A stretch of DNA of 37,787 nt from an uncultured Ruminococcus sp. GTDB lineage: Bacteria; Bacillota; Clostridia; Oscillospirales; Ruminococcaceae. The position numbers and the translations under genes are program-made. Under the pieces are notes generated by a model that was not told the DNA's origin, did no database searches, and saw nothing but the letters and a program-made list of their open reading frames with translations. This document shows, one piece after another, positions 1 to 8,008 of the stretch (its first letter is position 1; every line of letters begins with the position of its first letter). The stretch is taken from assembly GCF_902762735.1 (NCBI RefSeq), contig NZ_CACWPP010000024.1, positions 1-37,787 on the forward strand, in the 5' to 3' direction.

Positions 1-326
1 CGGAACAATTCTAAAGCTGCCATATCCAAACTTATGTTTGAATGTCTTATGGAGCCGAATATGATTTCGAGGGTGATTTTTGAAAATTGATTTCCGTGAA
101 CCCCGTTTGAAAAGGGTTGCATTTACTGATTTAATATGCTATAATTATCAACGAATTATTTTCAAAGTGTATCACTGCAAACAGCATGGAAGAGCATTTT
201 TAAGGCTGACACGTCAGAAGATCCACTCAGTTTTATTGAATACATACAAAATAGCAGCATGAAGTTTGTGCAGTTTCACACCATAAAAATCCAAATGACC
301 AAACGTATATATTATGTCGAAGGGTG
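1..326. other. Left-edge intergenic region with operon leader
   Basis: No convincing complete gene is visible. A short frame open from the left edge stops at 88-90 and could be the tail of a gene cut by the window, but its codon use is not distinctive. A good sigma-A promoter lies at 117-145, leaving an untranslated leader of roughly 175 bases before the sigma factor gene. I found no clear hairpin terminator or riboswitch in that leader. Confidence 0.4.
117..145 (+). promoter_or_regulatory. Sigma-A type promoter of the ECF sigma operon
   Basis: TTGCAT (117-122) and TATAAT (140-145) are separated by 17 bases, and a TG precedes the -10 box (extended -10). It points at the sigma factor gene about 180 bases downstream. 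I did not see a typical ECF-type AAC/CGT promoter, so autoregulation is not shown by the sequence. Confidence 0.6.
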
Positions 327-890
327 ATGATAAAATTGACCGATAAGGAGTTTGACCTGTGTATACAAAGAATACTCGGGAAAGACAAAAACGGTCTTAA
401 AGACATTTACACCTGCTACGGCACGCTGGTATACAACCAGATGCTGGCAGTGGTCAAAAGTCCGCAGGACGCTGAGGACCTGACAAGTGACTTGTTTTTA
501 AGACTATGGGAGACAGCGGCGCAGTACCGTTCCGGGACGGGACACAAGCGCTACATAACGGTGATGGCAAGGAACATGGCGATCGACTTCCTGAGAAAGA
601 CAAAACATGTGGAGTACACTATCGACGATGAAAATGTTTACACCGAGGAACAGGCAGACCCCGAAGCACCGACAGATGTTCAGGTGGAAAGCGGCATGGC
701 TTTCAGTCAGGCACTGGAAACGCTGAACGACGCGGAAAAAGAGATCATCAACCTTCGCGTGGGCTTCGATATGACCTTTAAGGAGATCAGCGGAGCGCTG
801 GGTATACCTCTCGGCACTGTTGCATGGAGATACAGACAGGCTTTGAACAAGCTGAAGAAAACAGTAAAGGAGGGCAGTATTTATGGCTGA
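327..890 (+). CDS. ECF-family RNA polymerase sigma factor
   Basis: A protein of about 187 residues, the usual size of an extracytoplasmic-function sigma factor. Region 2 is visible around residues 20-95, with the DAEDLTSDLFLRLWE core-binding helix. Region 4 lies around 130-180, with a helix-turn-helix (FKEISGALGIPLGTVAWRYR). The protein would redirect RNA polymerase to a small regulon when released from its anti-sigma factor. A GTG codon sits directly upstream at 324; the ATG at 327 is preferred because the AGGG at 320-323 abuts the GTG, though it is close to either start. The stop overlaps the start of the next gene by 8 bases, which suggests translational coupling with the anti-sigma factor. 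Confidence 0.88.
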   Translation: MIKLTDKEFDLCIQRILGKDKNGLKDIYTCYGTLVYNQMLAVVKSPQDAEDLTSDLFLRLWETAAQYRSGTGHKRYITVMARNMAIDFLRKTKHVEYTIDDENVYTEEQADPEAPTDVQVESGMAFSQALETLNDAEKEIINLRVGFDMTFKEISGALGIPLGTVAWRYRQALNKLKKTVKEGSIYG

Positions 891-1836
891 CTTGAGAAAT
901 GAATATACACAGCATATCCGGAATACTGCACCCGACATGGATAAGCTGTGGAACAAGATCTCTGAGGAGATAGACAAGAAAGAGAACACAAAAGAAACAG
1001 AAACGGAAACAACAAATACCGAGCATGAACAGATAAAACGTTCGGGCGGGTACATGAAGATAGTTGCCGCTGCGGCAGCATTCATCGTGATATTCGCGGG
1101 GATAAACATCATCAGCGAGTCAAAAAAGACAAAGACCGCGATGAACAATATTCCCACAAGCAGAACAGAGAAAGCAGGCGCGTCAGATAAAACAGACAAC
1201 GCCGCGGCTGCTGAGGAAAAAGCAGGAGACAACACAAACGAAGCACTTTACGATGATGCTGAACAGGCGACAGAAGATACAGCGGATATATCGGGACAGA
1301 AAAATCACGGACTGACCGTAAAATACGATCAGCTGGCTCTCAATGAAACGCACACGATCTCGTTCATGGCTGACTACGTGCCGAACGGCGATGAATACTT
1401 CGTCGAGAAGAACGTGCTGGAACAGACAGATATTTTTGCGGATGTCATAGTGGACGATGTTGAGTTTGAAGCAGATTCAAGTGCGGTATACACGCTGGAA
1501 GTCGTGGCGATGTACGACAAAAACGGAGAGATCAGGGGCGAAAATATCACGCTCAGGAGCAGTACACCTTATATACTCCAGCAGAACCGTGAGTATCTGA
1601 TACCGCTAAAAGTAAACAGCAGCGGCGATTACGGCATAGTTTTCGAGAATGCACCGCAGATAGAGATCACCCTCGACGGCGGCGCAGTATTCCAGAACGG
1701 CTGGAGTTCGCTGGATAACGGTTCAATGTCGCTGGAAAAGGAAAGCCTGAATGTTAACGACTTTTACTTTGACAGAATGAAGTACACGCCGCAGTTCGAC
1801 ATGGAACAGCTGATGACCGAATGGAAAAACGCATAA
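883..1836 (+). CDS. Membrane-bound anti-sigma factor
   Basis: 317 residues. The first ~55 are hydrophilic and likely cytoplasmic, where they would bind the sigma factor. A single membrane segment follows at about 58-77 (KIVAAAAAFIVIFAGINI). The next ~70 residues are a low-complexity Thr/Ala/Glu linker, and the C-terminal ~180 residues look like an extracytoplasmic beta-rich sensor domain. The gene overlaps the sigma factor gene by 8 bases. Sigma plus single-pass overlapping partner is the standard sigma/anti-sigma arrangement. I did not recognise a named ZAS zinc motif (HxxxCxxC), so the assignment rests on topology and position. It may resemble the DUF4179 group of anti-sigma proteins, but this was not verified. 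Confidence 0.75.
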   Translation: MADLRNEYTQHIRNTAPDMDKLWNKISEEIDKKENTKETETETTNTEHEQIKRSGGYMKIVAAAAAFIVIFAGINIISESKKTKTAMNNIPTSRTEKAGASDKTDNAAAAEEKAGDNTNEALYDDAEQATEDTADISGQKNHGLTVKYDQLALNETHTISFMADYVPNGDEYFVEKNVLEQTDIFADVIVDDVEFEADSSAVYTLEVVAMYDKNGEIRGENITLRSSTPYILQQNREYLIPLKVNSSGDYGIVFENAPQIEITLDGGAVFQNGWSSLDNGSMSLEKESLNVNDFYFDRMKYTPQFDMEQLMTEWKNA

Positions 1837-1853
1837 CAAACGGAGGCAGTAAA

Positions 1854-2897
1854 ATGAAAATGACAAAGAGATATTCAGTAATGGCAATAGCACTTATGAT
1901 GATGATGACAAGCTGCGGCAAGGTGGAAGAGAAGAACGAACCTGCCGCAAAGCCCGATAATGAAATGAACAGAGAGATAACCGTCAACGCATGCACCAGC
2001 GAATACCCCACAGATGAAGAAACTACCGAAGAAGAAGAGGTGACAACTTCTGAGGAGAACAGTTTCTGCGAGGAATATGTAAACGAGATACTGGGTGACG
2101 GCGAGTTCGGTTTTGAGATGTACGATGACGGTCACATCGCTGACTGCTGGGAACACAGAATGGAAGCTGCACCGATACTTCTGGAAGCAGCTGCAAACGC
2201 GAGTGCCGATGATACGGTCGATACCGAATACAGCATAGAACAGCTCAACGGTTTTGAAACAAGCGGCTTTATGACGCACATCAAGTTTGAAGATGCAAAG
2301 CCTTTCATCGTGGGCGACACGATCATTGAGGGCAATACGCTTACAGCTGCGGGCGAGGACGGACAGTATTTCTTCTGGGTAGAGTACTTTGACGAGAATG
2401 GCGAATTGGCAAGTTCACCTTACTACGCATTTGATGAAAGCTATAAGGACAGAATGACAGAAGTTATGGGCAGCACTGCCGCTGAACCCGAATATGTCAC
2501 AGGCATTGTCGATTTCTCAGCTGAGGGCGATGAACTGGTGACAGCTGCTTACAACGGCGAGTATCCCATAAAGGATATGGATACCAAAAAGATAGTCGAG
2601 ATAGCTTCTGAAGCACTGAACGACCCCGAAACTCAGGCGCACACACTTAATCAGATGATAAGCGAAGAATGGACTATGGAGTGCATCGAGGGCGGTCTTG
2701 ATATTGAGATAATACTGACAACAGGGCTTGACGGTCTGAATGACACAACTTCGTTCGATGCATCTTCTGTAAGTTCACAGATAATTCAGATATGCGGCAA
2801 AGACGGCAAATACAGCATAGCAGTAAACAACGGCAGCGAGATGGAACTTTCTTCCGACTACGCTGAAAGACTTATCCATGAGGGTCTGCACCGTTAA
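1854..2897 (+). CDS. Putative lipoprotein of unknown function
   Basis: 347 residues from the ATG at 1854, which is preceded by GGAGG at 1842-1846. An in-frame ATG at 1821 lacks such a site and lies inside the previous gene. The N-terminus is a lipoprotein signal: KRYS, a methionine-rich hydrophobic stretch, and Cys21 in MMTSCGK. A Glu/Thr-rich linker follows, then an acidic globular region with no motif I recognise. It lies between the anti-sigma factor and the VWA lipoprotein in a tight same-strand operon, so it is probably a surface protein controlled by, or signalling to, the sigma pair. The function is unknown. Confidence 0.7.
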   Translation: MKMTKRYSVMAIALMMMMTSCGKVEEKNEPAAKPDNEMNREITVNACTSEYPTDEETTEEEEVTTSEENSFCEEYVNEILGDGEFGFEMYDDGHIADCWEHRMEAAPILLEAAANASADDTVDTEYSIEQLNGFETSGFMTHIKFEDAKPFIVGDTIIEGNTLTAAGEDGQYFFWVEYFDENGELASSPYYAFDESYKDRMTEVMGSTAAEPEYVTGIVDFSAEGDELVTAAYNGEYPIKDMDTKKIVEIASEALNDPETQAHTLNQMISEEWTMECIEGGLDIEIILTTGLDGLNDTTSFDASSVSSQIIQICGKDGKYSIAVNNGSEMELSSDYAERLIHEGLHR

Positions 2898-2923
2898 GAC
2901 CTTTTTAAGAAAGGATGATAACT

Positions 2924-4576
2924 ATGAAAGAGAATACAAAGAGAATTTTTGCGATGGCAGCAGCCATAATGATGACTGTGACGATGTTCGCATCATGCGG
3001 CAGCGCATCTGACGGTACATTCGGAGGCGCGAAAAATGAATATGCCGCTACCAATGATGCAAAAGGCGCAGAAAGAGCCGAAAACATCACGGCGGATGCT
3101 GAAACCAACGGCGGTGACGAGTTCGGGTATTACACCGAAGAAACCATTCCTGAGATAAACACCGAAGAATACAATCATTATGCAGAAAACTCTTTCCTGA
3201 GTGTGGCTGAACACCCGCTCTCCACATTCTCGACCGATGTTGACACGGCTTCTTTCACCAATGTGAGAAGAATGATAGAGAACAGGCAGGATATATTTGC
3301 AGATGCGGTGAGGACTGAGGAGTTCATAAACTACTTCAAATACGACTACCCGCAGCCCGACAACGATGACAAGATAGGCATAACCACCGAACTTTCAGAC
3401 TGCCCGTGGAACGAAGAGTCAAAGCTGATGCTGGTGGGCTTGCAGGCTAAGGACATCGACGTTCAGGACATCGACTCAAACATAGTTTTCCTGATAGATG
3501 TCAGCGGTTCGATGGCTGACGCGAACAAACTGCCGCTGGTGGCGCAGGCTTTCGCGATGCTGGCTGAAAATCTCGGTCAGAACGACCGCATATCAATTGT
3601 CACCTACGCGGGCAGAGATACTGTTGAACTGGAGGGCGAGAGCGGTGCTAACTACTCAAAGATAGCCGAGACCCTCGCAGGGCTGACAGCAGGCGGTTCT
3701 ACCGCAGGCGCGGCAGGCATAAACACAGCTTACGACCTGGCACAGAAATACTTCATCGAAGGCGGCAACAACCGCGTGATACTCGCAACAGACGGCGACC
3801 TGAACGTGGGTATCTCCTCACAGGAAGAGCTTACCGCACTTGTCGAAGAGAAGAGAGATATGGGCATTTTCCTGTCAGTGCTGGGCTTCGGCATGGGCAA
3901 CTACAAGGACAACAAGCTGGAAGCTCTGGCAGACAACGGCAACGGCAACTACGCTTACATAGACAGCATTGACGAGGCTGAGAGGGTGCTTGTCACCGAA
4001 ATGAACGGCACTATGTTCACAGTGGCTAAGGACGCAAAGGTACAGGTGGAGTTCAACCCTGCTAATGTTTCTTATTACAGACTGGTGGGCTATGAGAACA
4101 GGCTCCTTGATGACAGGGATTTTGAGGACGACACTAAGGACGCGGGCGATGTGGGCGCGGGTCAGCAGGTGACAGCTCTCTATGAGATAATCCCCACCGA
4201 AGCTAAAGCCGAAGAAAACACACGTACACTGAAATATCAGGACGATGTGGCTTACCCCGAGCCTGAAAAAGCTGACGAAGGCGACCTCGACCGTGAACTG
4301 CTGACGGTATCGGTAAGGTACAAGGAAAAGGACGAGAACGACAGCAAGCTGGTGGATAAGCCCGTGATGCTGGCAAGCTATGTCAGCAAAGACGAGATGA
4401 GCGATAACATGAGACTGGCAAGTGCGGCGGCAATGTTCGCAAAGACGCTGGGCAACTCCGAGGACAAGTTCACTATGGCTGAGATCCGCGAGCAGGCTAA
4501 GGGTCTTGAACTGAACGCTGAAGAACTGTTAAAACTGATAAGCGACTACGAGACAAATTACGAGAACAGACAGTGA
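2924..4576 (+). CDS. von Willebrand factor A domain lipoprotein (YfbK-like)
   Basis: 550 residues from the ATG at 2924, which has AAGAAAGGA about 8 bases upstream; the ATG at 2915 overlaps that site. The signal peptide ends in a lipobox with Cys25 (MFASCGS). Residues ~90-180 match the N-terminal region typical of YfbK proteins (SVAEHPLSTFSTDVDTASF). The VWA domain follows at ~185-370 with a complete MIDAS motif, D192-x-S194-x-S196 (IDVSGSMAD). The C-terminal ~150 residues fit the DUF3520-type tail. Such proteins are anchored outside the membrane and bind partners through a metal ion; the ligand is not known. It is the last gene of the sigma operon, 26 bases after the preceding lipoprotein. 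Confidence 0.88.
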   Translation: MKENTKRIFAMAAAIMMTVTMFASCGSASDGTFGGAKNEYAATNDAKGAERAENITADAETNGGDEFGYYTEETIPEINTEEYNHYAENSFLSVAEHPLSTFSTDVDTASFTNVRRMIENRQDIFADAVRTEEFINYFKYDYPQPDNDDKIGITTELSDCPWNEESKLMLVGLQAKDIDVQDIDSNIVFLIDVSGSMADANKLPLVAQAFAMLAENLGQNDRISIVTYAGRDTVELEGESGANYSKIAETLAGLTAGGSTAGAAGINTAYDLAQKYFIEGGNNRVILATDGDLNVGISSQEELTALVEEKRDMGIFLSVLGFGMGNYKDNKLEALADNGNGNYAYIDSIDEAERVLVTEMNGTMFTVAKDAKVQVEFNPANVSYYRLVGYENRLLDDRDFEDDTKDAGDVGAGQQVTALYEIIPTEAKAEENTRTLKYQDDVAYPEPEKADEGDLDRELLTVSVRYKEKDENDSKLVDKPVMLASYVSKDEMSDNMRLASAAAMFAKTLGNSEDKFTMAEIREQAKGLELNAEELLKLISDYETNYENRQ

Positions 4577-4829
4577 GCGGTAATGACCTCGCGGTGACAA
4601 TAAGGGCATTCATCGCGGGGATCGGGTTAAAAACGATAATGTGGTTATCCAGCTGACACACCATAAAAACAGCGGTTTTACAGAACTTAAGGTGGTTGGC
4701 GTATATCTTTCCCCCGCCTGCGGCGGGGGAAAGATAACATCAACTCAGTTTTTCCTCATTGATAAAGGTATTTTGCAGTGGTGTGCTAAAGGGTAGTCAT
4801 ATTAAATAATTGTGAACAAAAATCAGTGC
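4577..4829. other. Intergenic region holding an R1 repeat
   Basis: No gene is seen between the VWA gene and the MarR promoters. Most of the space is taken by R1 copy A (4643-4802). Its long GC-rich hairpin might slow transcription leaving the sigma operon, but the T-run lies some distance past the stem, so I do not call it an intrinsic terminator. Confidence 0.5.
4643..4802 (+). repeat. R1 dispersed palindromic element, copy A
   Basis: About 160 bp, closely similar to 5735-5898. The core is a perfect 15-bp stem, TATCTTTCCCCCGCC / GGCGGGGGAAAGATA, with a TGC loop. The right half is nearly identical to copy B, running from AACATCAACTCAG through CTCATTGATAAAGG to GGTGTGCTAAAGGG. The left half (CTGACACACCATAAAAACAG) matches the half-copy at 10572-10619. 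The ends are imperfect inverted repeats: CTGACACACCA at left against TGGTGTGCTAAAGGG at right. Confidence 0.8.
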
Positions 4830-4889
4830 TTGACAATGTAAAATATTGATTAATATAGTAATTGACTTTTTGGGGTTTCGTGATATAAT
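4830..4889 (+). promoter_or_regulatory. Tandem promoters for the marR-like operon
   Basis: There are two good sigma-A promoters in a row. P1 is TTGACA (4830-4835) with 18 bases to TATAGT (4854-4859). P2 is TTGACT (4862-4867) with 16 bases to TATAAT (4884-4889). P2 would start transcription near 4896, which makes the upstream in-frame ATG at 4898 unlikely as the real start. The closeness of the gene leaves room for autoregulation, but no clear MarR palindrome was identified. Confidence 0.65.
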
Positions 4890-4936
4890 AAATTAAAATG
4901 AGATCGTTTATTCGTTTGTTTCAGGGGGAGAACATT

Positions 4937-5383
4937 ATGGATAATGATACCAGAACTCGCTGTATCATGGAATTCTACGAGATATACCCGCTCAGCCGCA
5001 AGCTGGTCTTTGATACTTTTGACCAGAAGAAATACCATATGACGCGCACCCAGCAGATAGTGCTTCTGGCGCTCTCGGTCAGCGGCATGATGAACATGAC
5101 ACAGCTCGCCACAAGGATAAACACCTCGAACGAGCAGGCTACCCGCGCGGCGGCACAGCTGGCTGACATGGGCTTTATCAAGCGCGAACATCAGCAGGGC
5201 AACAGGCGTGTCGTGAACATCTCGCTTACGCCCGAAGCCGAAAATTTTATGAAAAAAATGAAAGCGGAGATACACGATGAACTGCTGAAGCGGTTTGCAA
5301 ATGTCTCCGATGAGGATATGGAGAAGCTATATGAAGCACTGGTGCAGGTAAGCTCGGTGCTGAAGCAGGTGACAGATATATGA
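4937..5383 (+). CDS. MarR-family transcriptional regulator
   Basis: 148 residues, typical for MarR. The ATG at 4937 is chosen because GGGGGAG lies at 4924-4930 and the alternative ATG at 4898 falls at the likely transcription start. A winged helix-turn-helix is visible (MTQLATRINTSNEQATRAAA, then the wing around KREHQQGNRRVVNISLT), flanked by the dimerisation helices (C-terminal MKAEIHDELLKRF...YEALVQVSSVLKQ). Proteins of this family bind palindromic operators as dimers and usually respond to small aromatic or oxidising compounds; the ligand here is unknown. The stop overlaps the start of the following small gene (ATGA). Confidence 0.87.
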   Translation: MDNDTRTRCIMEFYEIYPLSRKLVFDTFDQKKYHMTRTQQIVLLALSVSGMMNMTQLATRINTSNEQATRAAAQLADMGFIKREHQQGNRRVVNISLTPEAENFMKKMKAEIHDELLKRFANVSDEDMEKLYEALVQVSSVLKQVTDI

Positions 5384-5577
5384 ACAAAAAGAAGAAAAAG
5401 GCTTTCACATCATGCGACAGCTGTGTAAACAACGTCTTTGACGACGAACTGGAGTGTTATACCTGTGAGGTCTGTCTTGATGAGGACGAGATGTACAGGC
5501 TGTTCAATGAACCGCACTACGCATGTCCCTATTACAGGCTCGATGACGAGTATGCTGTGGTAAGAAAGCAAAACTGA
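5380..5577 (+). CDS. Small cysteine-rich protein, DUF6472-like
   Basis: 65 residues starting at the ATGA overlap with the MarR gene. The N-terminus is lysine-rich, followed by CDSC, then CYTCEVC, a DEDEMYRLF segment and a single Cys in ACPYYR. The six cysteines suggest a metal site. The pattern resembles the short clostridial proteins I know as DUF6472; that name is from memory and not verified. It is translationally coupled to the regulator and followed by a terminator, so the two form a complete two-gene operon. Confidence 0.7.
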   Translation: MNKKKKKAFTSCDSCVNNVFDDELECYTCEVCLDEDEMYRLFNEPHYACPYYRLDDEYAVVRKQN

Positions 5578-5589
5578 GAAATTGGTGAC

Positions 5590-5620
5590 AGGTCTGCTGA
5601 AACGGCAGACCTTCTTTTTT
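5590..5620 (+). terminator. Intrinsic terminator after the marR-like operon
   Basis: Stem AGGTCTGC / GCAGACCT at 5590-5612, followed by CTTTTTT. Confidence 0.85.
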
Positions 5621-5734
5621 TGTGACAAAAAAATAAAAAAGTGCAAATGCCCGCATATGTGATTGACGGAATGGGGAAAATGTGGTAAACTTAATGGTGT
5701 ATGTTTAATTATATAGTAAACGACATTAAAAATT

Positions 5735-5898
5735 GTTATTATCCCGCTGATACACCAAAATAAACAATGTTATATCGGGAATTGAATACAGTTGGCGGTT
5801 ATCTTTTCCCCCGCCTGCGGCGGGGGAAAGATAACCTCAACGCAGTTTTTCCTCATTGATAAAGGTATTTTGCAGTGGTGTGCTAAAGGGATAGTTAT
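5735..5898 (+). repeat. R1 dispersed palindromic element, copy B
   Basis: The most complete R1 copy, about 164 bp. The core hairpin is GGTTATCTTTTCCCCCGCC / GGCGGGGGAAAGATAACC with one bulged T. The outer ends are imperfect inverted repeats (ATTATCCCGCTGATACACCA against the complement of TGGTGTGCTAAAGGGATAGT). A 10-bp direct repeat ATTAAAAATT flanks it at 5725-5734 and 5899-5908, which could be a target duplication. The other copies do not show an equally clear one, so the true ends are uncertain. Confidence 0.8.
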
Positions 5899-5970
5899 AT
5901 TAAAAATTCCACATAGACCGCTTGCGGATACTGCGATAATGGTATCTGTGAGCGGGATATGTATGAAAAT

Positions 5971-6069
5971 CTCCCAATTTTGATATGTATTGCTGATGAT
6001 ACAAAATGGCTGTTTTTTCGTATTGTTCCCCCGCCTTCGGCGGTGGAACAATACACAGCCAAATTGGGA
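5971..6069 (+). mobile_element. R2 MITE-like element, copy 1 (99 bp)
   Basis: 99 bp from CTCCCAATTT to AAATTGGGA, flanked by a perfect 9-bp direct repeat TATGAAAAT (5962-5970 and 6070-6078), as expected for a target-site duplication. Inside is a second hairpin, GTATTGTTCC..CCGCC-TTCG-GGCGG..GGAACAATAC, with a UUCG tetraloop. There is no coding capacity. Matching copies are at 13781-13879 (opposite orientation) and 20660-20758. It lies about 70 bp from R1 copy B and immediately upstream of the spermidine synthase gene. Confidence 0.85.
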
Positions 6070-6114
6070 TATGAAAATTTATGTTTTTTACTATAATAGA
6101 CGGAGTGTAGTTTT

Positions 6115-7794
6115 ATGAAAAAGAATAATACAAACGAAAGACCCGCCGCAAAAGGCGTGCTGAGCAGCAAGCTGTATCTGTACCTGACAGAGTTCTTCGC
6201 GGGCATGTCGGTAATGGCGGTGGAACTGGGTGCAAGCAGACTTTTAGCGCCGTATTTCAGCTCTTCGCAGATAGTGTGGACTATAATTATCGGCACTATA
6301 ATGATAGCTATGGCACTGGGCAACTACTTCGGCGGAAAAAGCGCCGACAAAGACCCCGACCCCGACAAACTGTACAAGCGGGTGCTTTTCTCGGCGGTGT
6401 GGATAGCGGCTATCCCCTTTTTCGGCAAGATGGTCATACTGGGCGTTTCGGCGCTTCTGGTAGTAACGGTCAGCACGAATTTCCTGATATGGGCGGCGTT
6501 TCTGGCTTGTATGATAGTTTTCGTGTTCCCGCTGTTTCTGCTGGGCACTGTCACTCCGTCACTGGTAAAATACACCACTGACAGCCTTGATGACAACGGC
6601 AGGACAGTCGGCACACTGGGAGCTTTCAATACGGTGGGCAGTATCATCGGCACATTCGCACCCACATTCATCACTATACCGTCAGTGGGAACGGCGGTGA
6701 CATTTCTGATATTCTCTGGCATTCTGCTGGCGCTGGGCATAGTCTATTTCGTTTCCTGCAAGAGGGGTTATCTGCGGGTGGCTGTATGCACTGTGCTGTT
6801 CATAGTCTGCTGTGTGGTAAGCACTCTGCTGGGTTTCGCTTTCTGGGAAAAGTCTCTGAAATATGAGGGCGAATCGGTGTACAACTACTTGCAGGTCAAA
6901 GAGGACGAAAAGCAGGTGGCACTCTCGACAAACGTGCTGTTCGGCATACAGTCGATATATATGAAAGACGGCGGACTGACAGGGCTGTATTATGATGTGG
7001 CTATGGCTGCCCCGCTTATGGGTGAGGGAGATGACATCTCCGAAAAGAACATATTGGTGCTGGGCATGGGTACAGGCACTTATGCAAAACAGTGCAGAGA
7101 ATTCTTTCCGGGAATAAGCACACGCGGCGTTGAGATAGACGACAAGATAACCGACCTTGCCCACGAATATTTCGAGCTTAATCAAGACATACCCGTGACC
7201 ACTTATGACGGCAGGGCTTATCTTCAGGCGCTGAGTGCGCAGAGAGGCAAAGTCAACAGTGCCGCAGGTGTGATCGACCAAAGCATCGGCGACCTCAAAT
7301 ATGATGTGATAATGGTGGACGCTTATCAGGATATAACCATTCCTTTCCAGATGTCAACGGTGGAATTTTTTACGCTGGTGAAGCAGTCGCTGAAAGAAGG
7401 CGGCGTGATGGTGGTCAACATGAACATGCACTCCGACAAAGAGGGCAGCATCAACCAGCATCTCAGCGACACCATAGCATCGGTGTTTGACAACGTGTAC
7501 ACAGTTAAGGTGAACGGCACTACCAACCGCGAACTTTTCGCATCTGACATGGGCGGCATGCCCGACAGACTGTACAAGAGGGCTGACAGTCTGGAAGATG
7601 ATGACCTGAGAACGCTTATGCTCGACATTTACGAGAGAATGGACCGCTATGAAGGCGGCGAACTGATACTCACCGATGACAAAGCGCCCGTTGAACTGCT
7701 GGGCATGAACGTTATAGATGACCTTATCTCAAAAGAGCTGAAATACTACAAAAAAGCATTTAAAGAAAAGGGCATACAAGGGCTGATCGAATGA
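6115..7794 (+). CDS. Membrane-fused spermidine synthase-like protein
   Basis: 559 residues. Roughly the first 245 hold about seven membrane helices, including one with GMSVMAVELGASRLLAPYF. The C-terminal half is a Rossmann aminopropyl/methyltransferase-like domain: NILVLGMGTGTY (nucleotide loop, ~residue 320), GVEIDD (acidic ribose-binding residue), and DVIMVDAYQD with the Asp expected of spermidine synthases. The architecture is the known 'fused spermidine synthase' type with an MFS-like membrane half; its substrate is not established. The RBS is CGGAG about 10 bases before the ATG. The stop is TGA at 7792-7794, but the same frame stays open to 8040 with coding-like codons at first (see findings). 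It appears to be transcribed alone. Confidence 0.85.
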   Translation: MKKNNTNERPAAKGVLSSKLYLYLTEFFAGMSVMAVELGASRLLAPYFSSSQIVWTIIIGTIMIAMALGNYFGGKSADKDPDPDKLYKRVLFSAVWIAAIPFFGKMVILGVSALLVVTVSTNFLIWAAFLACMIVFVFPLFLLGTVTPSLVKYTTDSLDDNGRTVGTLGAFNTVGSIIGTFAPTFITIPSVGTAVTFLIFSGILLALGIVYFVSCKRGYLRVAVCTVLFIVCCVVSTLLGFAFWEKSLKYEGESVYNYLQVKEDEKQVALSTNVLFGIQSIYMKDGGLTGLYYDVAMAAPLMGEGDDISEKNILVLGMGTGTYAKQCREFFPGISTRGVEIDDKITDLAHEYFELNQDIPVTTYDGRAYLQALSAQRGKVNSAAGVIDQSIGDLKYDVIMVDAYQDITIPFQMSTVEFFTLVKQSLKEGGVMVVNMNMHSDKEGSINQHLSDTIASVFDNVYTVKVNGTTNRELFASDMGGMPDRLYKRADSLEDDDLRTLMLDIYERMDRYEGGELILTDDKAPVELLGMNVIDDLISKELKYYKKAFKEKGIQGLIE

Positions 7795-7890
7795 GAACTG
7801 ACATCAGACAGGCTGAATTTTTACCCGATATTCAAAGATGACGGATATTACTTCGGTGAGATGAATGCCGCCGACATGATAAAAGCATAC
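7795..7890 (+). pseudogene. Possible broken C-terminal tail of the upstream gene
   Basis: Directly after the TGA of the spermidine synthase the same frame continues with codons like those of real genes here, reading ELTSDRLNFYP, FKDDGYYFGEMNAADMIKAY. It then enters R1 copy D and stops at 8038-8040. Either the TGA is a recent nonsense change in a longer protein and the R1 element replaced the natural end, or this is the remnant of a separate gene. I do not recognise the peptide. Confidence 0.35.
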
Positions 7891-8008
7891 GACTATCCCT
7901 TTAGCACACCAACTAAAAATGCGGTGAACAAAAAGATAACCGCCAACTGTATTTGCTTCCCGATATATCATCGTTTATTTTGGTGTATCAGCGGGATGAT
8001 CACAATTT
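7891..8008 (-). repeat. R1 dispersed palindromic element, copy D (internally deleted)
   Basis: In reverse orientation relative to copies A and B. One end, ACTATCCCTTTAGCACACCA, matches the right end of copy B. The other part (AGATAACCGCCAACTGTATT, then TTTATTTTGGTGTATCAGCG) matches the complement of its left half. The hairpin core and much of the right half are missing, leaving about 118 bp. Confidence 0.75.

Noticed and set aside
80-262. A 60-codon open frame on the plus strand
   Set aside because: It spans the predicted promoter at 117-145, has no ribosome site and has AT-rich non-coding composition.
279-292. CACACCATAAAAA resembling the left arm of R1
   Set aside because: Only about 13 bases match and nothing beyond aligns, so I do not call an element there.
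504-1235. A long minus-strand frame opposite the sigma and anti-sigma genes
   Set aside because: It is Ser/Val/Phe-rich antisense shadow of two recognisable genes with overlapping translation on the plus strand.
4704-4770. R1 hairpin as the intrinsic terminator of the sigma operon
   Set aside because: The T-run is more than ten bases from the stem and the same hairpin occurs elsewhere without a gene end.
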